From NCBI GenBank assembly GCA_034008185.1, contig CM067084.1, positions 40,933,099 through 40,997,098 of the forward strand: DNA of 64,000 nt, read 5' to 3'. Both the position numbers and the translations under genes were made by a program. A model generated the notes under the pieces. The model saw nothing but the letters and a program-made list of their open reading frames with translations, was not told the origin of the DNA and ran no database searches. Shown one piece after another: positions 1 to 8,597 of the stretch; position 1 is the first letter of the stretch, and each line of letters begins with the position of its first letter. The stretch comes from Gorsachius magnificus. Lineage: Eukaryota; Chordata; Aves; Pelecaniformes; Ardeidae.

Positions 1-3000
1 GAAGCTCCAAGACCTTATACAAGCAAAGTCGTTTTGGGGGGTTTTTTTGTTTGGTTGGTTTGTGGGGTTTTTGTTTGTTTTTTTTTTTTAATACACACAG
101 TTATTGGCCCCCATGAACTATCAGACCTGAGACACATGGAAGCGAACTACTTCTATGATTCCTCCTAATATCTACTTTGAAATGCGTAACATTTATGAAA
201 AGGAAAAGCTGTTTGAAGCAGGGAACTAAAGGCATATCCACAAGCATCAAACTGTTTTTATAGCCTCGCCTATTTTAGCATATGTTCATTATGTGACCAT
301 GAATATGTTTTCAAGGTTAGCCCTAATGAGGCACAGATTTACTGAGTACAGGAATACGAACTTAATGTAGCACAGCTACTTACTGACGGAAAGCCTCTAG
401 TCAAGGGATCGTGCAGTCATCCCCCCATAACTGCAAATAGCTGTGATCCTAAACATAAGGGACTTACTCTGGCAGAACTTTGGCTGATGATTTGCTGGCA
501 ATGAGCGTTAAACACAACCCATAATAAATGGCAACTGCAATAGTGACAATCACTCATATCTCATATACTGCTCACCTCCTCTATCTTCACCAGTATTATA
601 GGAATGTCCAAACCAATATTCTTTACAGCTGTTACCTATTTTGCTGCCTGAAATACAGACAGTAGGACTTGGAGAGCTTTGAAGGAACTTAATTCCCAGC
701 ATTCCATTTTCTCTGTCAATTGTTCTAAATAAATCTAGTTCCATATCACATCTCCTCACAGAAATACTTTGCTGTCATTTCATCCTGCTCATCTACTTAA
801 CTGAGCAGCTGAAGACTTCATCTTCTTGTGACATACAGAAGCCTCTACTGCTATATGTCCTTCCAACGTTTGAGCATTAAAGTAGTAAATCATAATAATA
901 CCCAGTCAGCTGGCTTAATGAGGTAGGAAGTAGTTATTAAAGATGAGAAAGGTATTTTTAGATGATTGCTTACATCATTTTTTAGTTTATCTATCACAGT
1001 GAATATTTTCCTTCAAAAATTATCAGAAGTGATTAGCATCCGGAGAAAGAATTAACTATTGCATGTGCCAGATCAAGTAACATTTGATTATATAAAATGC
1101 ATACCTTATTTCAACAGTTTTATTTTTTAATGATTCCTCATAGGTTTTGATTTTCAAGACCACAGTTTATGATGAGATTCTACTAGAAGTCATTAACTTT
1201 TTCTAGCTCCCCATAAGAGGTCTGGTAACCACTTCTGCCCGACCACACACAGTTAATAGCGTGACTTGCAGAAAACCAGGATGGCACACGCTACTGTCTC
1301 CAAACTCTGGAAGGGAATTTTGTTATGAATCCTATATATTTACTTTATAGAAAAGACAATTCCTGCAAGAGGGGGGAGAAAAAAAGAGCAAATCAGAAGA
1401 TTGGTCTAGAAGGTGTGTATTGCCACACTATGACTGGCTATGAAAATGCAAAAGTGATGAACAGCTCTCCTGATTCAAAGCCATGTGATGCAGGTTGATA
1501 CAGCTGTAGGGTGCTACAGGAGCCTGTTTTGAGTTTCTTTTTTTCCAGAACAGGAAAAATTCACATATATATTTTAAGTACACTTTTTTTGGTTTTATCC
1601 TCACTTGCCTAAATCTTCTCTACAAGGTTATGTATCATTTCTATACTGAACATACAGAATATACTGTGTTCTGCACATTGCAGCGGTAGATTATCCCCAG
1701 CCGTCTGTGGACAAGCTCCCCTTTATGTCAGAGTTCGGCCTCTCTTTATGCAGTTTCTAGGCATTGTGTTCTTTTTTCTCAACAAAAGAAACATTCTCTG
1801 CTTCTCCCATCCAAGTTCTTTCAACAGACGCAAAACTCATATACCATTGCTTGAGCAGGGCCTTCTTTTTTCAGGAAACTATGCATTTTCAAAAATATCA
1901 GTTCTGAAGAGCACTGAAAATTACACAGAAAAAAAAATTAATAAGATTTATGAATGAAATATGTTTGCCCATGTTTGAATTTTTTTTTTAAAGAAAAGCT
2001 AGAGGTTAACTTTTCAGAGAGCTATTTAACTAAAACACTGAATATTCTGAGAAGACTCAAGCTACTATTTCCCTCCTAATTCTCACAGTTTAGATACTAA
2101 ACTGGAGAAAATGCTTAAGTGCAGACCAAGCACTTATCAAAGACCCTGCTCATTTTCCCAAAACTAGATAGCTGGCTTCTCCTCCCTGCTGACTCTCTGC
2201 AGCAAAAGGTTCATTAGGCATGACTTTTTAAGCTGTACCTGCAGCTCCAACCAATCTTAACTAGAATAGTAGAGTCCATTGCTTTTATATCTTTTCCTTC
2301 TACACAGTTTCTCCCTTCATGTTTTTCTCTCTTCCTCATAGAAAAGAGGAGAAAGAATGCTTCTCTCTTTCCATCTTACCGGAAAGAGAAACAGTCATCT
2401 TTATTGTCTCCAGCCGTAGCCTTCTCCGTAATATTGCCCACAGGCTGAAGATTTAATTTAAGCAAAATTGCCTTAATCTGGACTTCAGTGACTATCATTG
2501 CACAAAACTACACTGCATCATGCATTTCAGATCATAATTATTTTAGGCAACCTATACAAGTGGGTAACATTTCTGCTGAGTGTGCAGTATTTACATAGCA
2601 GAATTCATTTCTGTTTACTTCATCAAATCATTGCTGAATTTGAGGATGCCTTTCATAAACAATTATTCTGCTAATAGTAACAAGTAACACATTTGCTTTA
2701 CAGACACCTCAGTGAAGTGCTCCTGTCAACACGACTTGTCTGTCGTGCGCTTTAAAATGTTTTGAAAAAAAATATGGTATGCCATCTGGCTCCCAAACGC
2801 TCATTAAATCCATTGGAATATGAGTGTTTAAGGAAGCTAACATCACATGATGCCCACCACTTCAAAAAACGGAAAGAATGAATGTATTTATAGATGATAC
2901 AAACAAAAAAAAAAAAGGAAGTGGTTAAATTTTGTTTATAATTTAATTTCCTATAACTAAGAACACGCCAGCCATTTCAGAGAACCAGGACAGATGACAG

Positions 3001-3170
3001 CTCCTGTTCCCAGGAGTTTATGGTCCAAGTTTATTTTCCGAGTGACATGAAGAAGGGAAAAAAATCTAGCAGGGGAATGGGATGCTAAAGCCATAGTCTA
3101 TTTAGGTTTCTCAGGGGAAGGACGTCCCTGTGAACTGAGATTCAGAGGGCACGCTCCAAGTTTCTTTTAA

Positions 3171-3240
3171 GACTTGCCAAGTCACTTAGTTTTTCCTCTC
3201 CAAATGTCAGTTCTCCCATCTTTAATTGAGGCTAACGGTT
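3171..3240 (-). repeat. Possible MIR/CORE-SINE relic
   Basis: Read on the + strand, the order of short matches (TTGCCAAGTCACTTA, then CAGTT, then CCCATCT) follows the reverse complement of the MIR central region, where mammalian copies read roughly 'gcaagtcactta...cctcagtttccccatctg'. It is heavily diverged and is called by eye only. Confidence 0.3.
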
Positions 3241-5071
3241 GTCAACTTCCGCTGTTGACACAGCCCTAGGGAAAGATCCCCTACTCTGTAGTTACTGTAT
3301 TTTTCTGTGGAAGCATTTTTAGGCCTTAATGTGGAAAGAGAACTGCACCTGAAAAAAACTGAATTACCAGATACAGGCCTTAAACCCCATTTGTAAAGGC
3401 ATCATCTTTTATTAGGGGAGTCGCTCAATTCATTTTTCATGGGAAACTTAAAAATAAATAGATTAGGGAAGGTTGGGGGAGAGCTTAAAAAAAAATCTGA
3501 GTGTTTAATTAAAAAAAAAAAAAAGTTTGACATTAACTGTATTTCCCGTAGTTTTTCAAATAAGACTCATCCTATTTACTAAAAACTGCTAGACTTTCAT
3601 TTGCTGGAATAAGCAAGTGATCTACAAAACCAGGTTTTTTGTGGTAATGTGCATTTAGATTCAAAAGCTATTAAGTAGATGTAAATAAACAATCTGATAA
3701 ATACATGTTAAGCAATTCTATTTATGACACATTGGTCCACTGCCTGATGACAATGGTGCAAGAGAAAAGAACAAGATGTAGTCTTGCAGAAAATAGCCCA
3801 GGGAATAAAGGGAAGGAGAAAGACAGATAACCAAACGGGGTAAGAAGGAAAAAAACCAGTAAGGCCTCATCCAGTAGACAGGAGGACACCATCTCTTGAA
3901 TAACATGTGGACTAATGGTGGGTATATTTTCTCTATTATAAGAACCTGGTAATGTTGTGCCGACTGACCTTATCTAGCCTCTCTACATTTTCTCAACTCA
4001 ATGCATAGCTATTTTTAGCAGCAGAAGTCTGCAAAATGTTTTATAACCCATTCTGGCTGTAATGCTGCATCCAGTTGCAACATCATTCATAGCCTTAACA
4101 AATCTAGGCTTGCTTTTTTGTTAAGCAGCTGAGGAAAAAGGGTACACTGGGAAACAGGTAAGGCACTGAACTCCACTATTTGGCTGAAAAAGGAACCCTT
4201 TTGCTCCAAGACTTCTGTACCTGCCACACTCAGATATTATGATGGCAAAGACAAGTCCCCGAATGAAGGGTGGAGGCTGTAAACAAATACACTTGCTGCC
4301 ACGCTCGTTGCCATCTGGAACTTTACAACACAGCAGGAGGTTTCAAAACAAGATTCTTGAAAGTTAATAAACCTGTTACGCTGACAGGAGTGTCACTCTG
4401 GTTTTGACAGGACAGACTGCTCCCTGAGGGATGAGAAAACCCATGTACGTGGAATTAGCATGCACTGTATGTACTGGCAAATTTACGTGTATGCGAGACA
4501 AACCATTGCTGGGAGCGGTTCCTAATAGCCTCCCTTGGCATGTGCAGGGCAGCCATGCAGAGATTCATGTGACGCCAAAATGGATATGCTATAAAGAGCA
4601 GGATGCAGCAGGTATTCCACTCATGGCAACTCAAAAAGCAGCACACATTTGAAGGTCTTTATACCAGCTGAGAAATCACAGCTGTCACTAATACTAACTA
4701 TTTCTGGGTATTTTATCAGCCTAGCAAGTAGATCAGTAGTTCATTTCTTCCGTCAAAAGTAAAAACCATACAGGACAGTATGCTACCCAATGGTATCAGC
4801 ATTCCAAGTATTTCCAAACTTGGCAGAGTTACACTCATGTATAAATGAAAAATGCAAAATAAAGCCCAGTTCTACCACCTGACTACAGCTCTCACAGTAA
4901 CATTACCATTTGCATCTCTTGTGCCTCTAAATATAACTGTTTCATAAGTAAGACTTTTCTGGGTTTATTTGTAACATATATATGCATTATGCAAAGCACA
5001 CACAAGTTGATAGAAGAGTTTTTAGGTAAAACAAAAATATCGTCAGCCCGGATCACAGCTCTACCTATAGC

Positions 5072-5119
5072 TCTGTTCTCTATAATAAAATCAATTCTGT
5101 TTTCTATAATAAAATCCAT
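5072..5119. repeat. 24-bp tandem duplication
   Basis: Two adjacent 24-bp units (5072-5095 and 5096-5119) both contain CTATAATAAAATC and differ at two positions by my alignment. It looks like a local replication-slippage duplication in intergenic DNA. Confidence 0.75.
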
Positions 5120-5996
5120 TTATTCTGCTACAGTATGTTTCAGTTCTTTCAGAAAAACACCCACATTAACACATAAATGGCAACTACAGCCATACAAATA
5201 CTAATGGCATAGTATTCATCCATGTATCTTCCTTTGGAGGACAAGGCATTGTAATGCTACAGGTCCTAATTTCTTTTTACAGCATCATTTGAAAGGCACA
5301 GGTTTTTTGCAGACATTAACAAACACAGGTTACACATTTGCCTTAATTTGCATACCTTTACCACATCCTATAACCATAAATCTTTTAGTTAATAGTGTGC
5401 AGCCCATTCAATTTCTAGGCATGGTAATTTTGTCAAATTATTGCAATCCTTGCTGCACCAGTACCAGTCCCAGAGCTAGTGCTCGCCCTCACTGATACAC
5501 TTCCACTTCTAGTTTGCCTGTAAAGTGAGGAATCAGTTACCTCACTCTTTCCTTTCCCCAAAGCAAATACTTTGCTTTAAAAAGAGCCAAGAAAGGAAAA
5601 AAGAAAAGCGTATGCACTAGTGTCACACTCTCCAACCCTTTGAACATATTACCCTGAAGTAAAGAGCTTCCCACATATGCTTTAGAAAAAGACATCCCTC
5701 TCCCACCTCCCACTTTTGAAAGTTCATCGTTCAAATTGTCAGCACAGGTAACATTCAACTTGCTTTTCCTTCACAGCTTGGGTAAGTAGTACTCCCAGGT
5801 ACCACGGATGTTGCCTTCCTGCCACCAAAACCAAACCTATGCACCTATACTACAGATGCCTCATCCACTGTCTAGCTTAGATCCAGCATTTTATTTCCTT
5901 TCCTCAAAGAGAAAGCATTTGCTCTCTTAATTTCTAACTCTGCACCTACGAATTTCTCATCCTAGTCTTCAGCAGTTTTCCAGCAGTAGTGAGAGG

Positions 5997-6001
5997 AGAC
6001 T
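5997..6001. repeat. Target site duplication, left copy
   Basis: AGACT lies directly before the TGT that opens the 5' LTR. The same five bases follow the closing ACA of the 3' LTR at 12779-12783. A 5-bp duplication fits an ERVL-type integrase and shows that both proviral ends are intact and belong together. Confidence 0.9.
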
Positions 6002-6412
6002 TGTCCTGGTTTCGGCTGGGATAGAGTTAATTTTCTTCACAGAAGCTAGCATAGTGCTGTGCTTTGGATTCAGTGCTAGAAGAATGTTGATAACACGCTG
6101 ATGTTTTTAGTTGTTGCCAAGCAGTGCTCAGACTGTTCAAGGACTTTTTGAGCTTCTCCTGCTCGGCCAGGTGCATAACAAGCTGGGAGTACAGCACAGC
6201 TAGGACCCAAACTGTCCAAAGAGCTATTCCATACCATAGAACGTCATGCTCGGGGGGGGTTAGTCAGTCGGGTCGGTCGAGTCGGTCGGTCGGTCGCGGG
6301 CAGAGTGGTCGCAGCTCGGGCTGTGTGATCGCTGCTCGGGTACTGATCACTGCTCGGGACGGGCTGGGCATCGGTCAGCGGGTGGTGAGCAATTGCATTG
6401 TGCATCACTTGT

Positions 6413-6420
6413 TTTATATA
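6413..6420 (+). promoter_or_regulatory. TATA-like element in the 5' LTR
   Basis: TTTATATA lies just downstream of the GC-rich block and about 65 bases before the ATTAAA signal, the expected position for the U3/R core promoter. A second AT-rich TATA-like word (TGTATATT) follows at 6424. The transcription start is inferred to be near 6440-6450. The equivalent in the 3' LTR is 12563-12570. Confidence 0.55.
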
Positions 6421-6482
6421 TTCTGTATATTTTCTTACCATTATTATTATTATTATTATCATTATTGTTATTCTTCTCTCTT

Positions 6483-6488
6483 ATTAAA
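6483..6488 (+). terminator. LTR polyadenylation signal ATTAAA
   Basis: ATTAAA is followed within about 30 bases by a long T run, which can serve as the U-rich downstream element. The functional copy for proviral transcripts would be the 3' LTR equivalent at 12631-12636. Confidence 0.6.
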
Positions 6489-6638
6489 CTGTCTCTATCT
6501 CAACCCACGGGTCTTTTTTTTTTTTTTTTTCCTTTTCTCCCATTCTCTCCCCCATCCCACTGAGGGAGGGGGGGGGAGTGAGCGAGCGGCTGCGTGGTGC
6601 TTAGTTGCCAGCCGGGTTAAACCACGACAGTCCTATTT

Positions 6639-6656
6639 TGGCGCCCAACGTGGGGC
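6639..6656 (+). promoter_or_regulatory. Primer binding site, tRNA-Lys(1,2) type
   Basis: TGGCGCCCAACGTGGGGC begins nine bases after the LTR end. It is complementary to the 3' end of tRNA-Lys(CUU) including the CCA tail, the same primer site used by several lysine-primed retroviruses. The match continues with TC, so priming by tRNA-Lys is well supported. The nine-base gap between LTR and site is longer than the usual zero to a few bases. Confidence 0.85.
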
Positions 6657-6747
6657 TCGAAGGGTTGAGATAACGACAGATCTGAACATTTTTAAAACGC
6701 ATTTGTGATAAGCATTCGTTATATTCGTCTAATAGTCGCTGATCGCA

Positions 6748-7446
6748 ATGTTGTTTTATTTGCTCTCAGAGTTGCTGTCCTTGTTCACAGCGTTCTTTTA
6801 TGTAGCACCTTACCTTCTGTGTGCACTCCCTGTGCTGCTGGCTATCACTTTTCGCAAGTGGATTCAAGTTGCTGTCCTGCTGTATTGTATAATACTGGCT
6901 TATGCTATGATAAAAATATTGGTCATCACATTAAGCTCATATTTGTACTCAGTATTGCTGTCACCTCTGTATTTTGGGAACCATCTATTGGGAATTATGA
7001 ATAATTACACATTTTACTTTTTATCCTCGGAGAGCCAGCCTGTGGGGGAGTCACCTTACTCCATCTTCCCTTTCTTCTCTGAGCTAATTACAACAGTTCT
7101 TGAGAATGTTGAATATCCTTGGGATGTTCCAACTAGCATGGCCCTATTGCTAGGTCTCCTGAATATAGTTCAGTTTTTACTCAGGGTTAGACTCCTACGT
7201 AAATTATATACCATCCAAAGATCGACTCCTGCAGCAGGCCCTGCGCTACTCCAGCTCAGTGACACCAACTGTAGCTCCTCCAACTCAGACTGGTACTCCA
7301 GCCCCTGCAACACCCGCTGTAACTACTCCAGCTGTGGACGTAGGCACTGCTGCTACTCCAACCCCTGTGACAGGCACCGCTGCTACTCCAACCCCTGCAA
7401 CAGGCACTGTAGCTACGCAAACCCCAGCAACAGGCATTGCAGCTGA
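6748..7446 (+). CDS. Hydrophobic leader ORF of the provirus, function unknown
   Basis: This 232-codon frame starts at an ATG about 90 bases after the primer site. Its first 60 or so residues are very hydrophobic, with two or three likely membrane segments (about residues 1-35, 38-58 and 60-72). A further segment lies near residues 129-145, rich in Leu, Ile and Val and followed by a basic stretch (RVRLLRK). The last 60 residues are Cys/Ser/Asn/Arg rich and come from reading the gag repeat in another frame, so they may be non-functional. It overlaps gag (frame +1 against frame +2). It could be a separate membrane protein, an N-terminal extension of Gag lost to a single-base indel, or an upstream ORF. 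I do not recognise a family. Confidence 0.45.
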   Translation: MLFYLLSELLSLFTAFFYVAPYLLCALPVLLAITFRKWIQVAVLLYCIILAYAMIKILVITLSSYLYSVLLSPLYFGNHLLGIMNNYTFYFLSSESQPVGESPYSIFPFFSELITTVLENVEYPWDVPTSMALLLGLLNIVQFLLRVRLLRKLYTIQRSTPAAGPALLQLSDTNCSSSNSDWYSSPCNTRCNYSSCGRRHCCYSNPCDRHRCYSNPCNRHCSYANPSNRHCS

Positions 7447-8569
7447 GACAGGGAGTGAACCTGTGCCGGTATCAGTTGCCCCTATACACAAGAAGAAATC
7501 TTGGAAGCGAAAGTCAACTCGTTTAGAAAGGGAGGATGAATCAGGGCCATCACAAAAGGAGGAGGAAGAGGAAGAGCTCATAAATGAGACAGAAACGACA
7601 CGGTCTCTATCCTTGGGTGAGCTGCGAGACATGTGAAAAGATTTCAGCCGTCGTGCAGGAGAGCATCTTGTCACCTGGTTGCTCCGATGCTGGGATAATG
7701 GGGCCAGTAGCCTGGAACTGGAGGGTAAGGAAGCCAAGCAACTAGGATCGCTTTCTAGGGAAGGGGGCATTGACAAAGCGATTGGAAAAGGGACACAAGT
7801 CCCTAGCCTCTGGAGGCGACTACTGTCAGCCATGAAGGAAAGATATCCCTTCAAGGAAGATGTCATACATCGCCCAGGCAAATGGACCACCGTGGAGAAA
7901 GGCATCCAGTACCTGAGGGAATTGGCTGTCCTGGAAGTGATTTATAGTGACCTGGACAATGACCAGTTGCCTAAAGATCCAGATAGTGTCCAGTGCACAC
8001 GACCCATGTGGTGGAAGTTGTTACGGAGCGCACCAACATCATATGCCAACACATGGGCAATAATGAACTGGGAAGCTGGACGGGGACCAACAGTGGATGA
8101 AATGGCTAGCCAGCTCCGGGAATACGAAGAAAGTATCTCTTCTTCCCTTGTCTCTGCTGTGGAGAAACTGTCCCAAAAGGTTGAACGACTCGAAAAGCGT
8201 ATGCCCTACTCCCCTCCTGTACAGACCAGTATCTCAGCCATTAGAAGTAAGCGCCCTTCTGCTCAAGGAAAAGAATATCGAGGGTACACACCATGGGGCA
8301 CTCTATGGTTTTACCTGCGTGACCATGGAGAGGACATGAGGAAATGGGATGGAAAACCTACCTTGACCCTAGAGGCACGAGTACACGAGTTGCAAAGAAA
8401 AACAAGCACAAAAGGGGGCTCTTCCAGGAAACTTGTCGCTCCAATTTCCAAAGACGGGGTAGATCGTCATTTTTTCAGACAGAATAGAAGAGCTGATCTT
8501 AATTCTGATTGTGATGAAGGAACTTCTGACTCATATACACAAACCATGAGCAACAGTGATCAGAATTAG
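7259..8569 (+). pseudogene. gag: ERVL gag, interrupted by one in-frame TGA
   Basis: The frame is open from 7169 to a TGA at 7634-7636, then open again to a TAG at 8567-8569. Segment 1 is Pro/Thr/Ala rich with three copies of a 10-residue repeat (about 7352-7441), then basic (KKKSWKRK) and acidic (a Glu run) stretches. Segment 2, about 310 codons, has the aromatic and charged composition of a capsid region (for example WLLRCWDNG, YPFKED, RPMWWKLLR), a coiled-coil-like stretch (SAVEKLSQKVERLEKRM) and a charged tail. No CCHC zinc knuckle is seen, as is usual for ERVL-type Gag. No ATG occurs in the frame before the TGA except the Met codon immediately preceding it, so initiation is unclear; 7259 is a GTG chosen only as a marker. 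Product: virion structural polyprotein; probably not made full length from this copy. Confidence 0.75.
7352..7441 (+). repeat. Three tandem 30-bp repeats within gag
   Basis: Units at 7352-7381, 7382-7411 and 7412-7441 share the pattern GCTACTCCAACCCCTG...ACAGGCA and encode ATPTPVTGTA, ATPTPATGTV and ATQTPATGIA in the gag frame. In the overlapping leader frame they give Cys/Tyr/Ser/Asn-rich repeats. A partly related, degraded unit precedes them near 7310-7350. The unit length is a multiple of three, so copy number can change without shifting either frame. Confidence 0.9.
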
Positions 8570-8579
8570 AGGGGCCCTG

Positions 8580-8597
8580 CCTCCAGCCAGGTGGAGG
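8580..8597 (+). promoter_or_regulatory. Possible readthrough hairpin after the gag stop
   Basis: CCTCC at 8580-8584 can pair with GGAGG at 8593-8597 around an 8-base loop, starting 10 bases after the gag TAG (8567-8569). Gammaretroviral readthrough uses a pseudoknot about 8 bases past a UAG. The structure here is predicted by eye and short. No pseudoknot partner was established. Confidence 0.35.

Larger units (their letters stand above)
1..5996. other. Intergenic DNA, no supported gene
   Basis: AT-rich single-copy-looking sequence. It has T-rich and GT-rich simple runs near position 30-90 and scattered A or T homopolymers. All open frames are shorter than about 75 codons, lack recognisable domains and have no convincing splice context. 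Two small repeats (a SINE-like relic near 3171 and a tandem duplication near 5072) are listed separately. I see no RNA gene. Confidence 0.7.
6002..6629 (+). repeat. 5' LTR of the ERVL provirus
   Basis: It starts TGTCCTGG and ends ACGACA. The inside order is: AT-rich 5' portion, a GC-rich block of repeated GGTC and GCTCGGG words (about 6249-6390), a TATA-like stretch (6413-6420), a (TTA)n microsatellite (about 6440-6460), ATTAAA (6483-6488), a long T run and a G run. Compared with the 3' LTR I count five base substitutions plus length changes in the microsatellite and homopolymer runs. Part of the LTR is open for 194 codons from 6124, but that frame crosses LTR control sequence and the primer site and is not a gene. 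Confidence 0.95.

Noticed and set aside
1..5996. A neighbouring gene downstream of SH3RF1 (CBR4 in mammals)
   Set aside because: None of the open frames shows dehydrogenase/reductase motifs such as the glycine-rich TGxxxGIG; the neighbour is presumably outside the window.
6124..6708. 194-codon + strand ORF
   Set aside because: It runs through the 5' LTR, its microsatellite and T run, and the primer binding site. A shorter twin lies in the 3' LTR at 12274. It is a by-product of LTR composition.
7285..7905. 206-codon - strand ORF opposite gag
   Set aside because: Mirror of the repetitive and acidic gag segment, with no domain and no promoter; a shadow.
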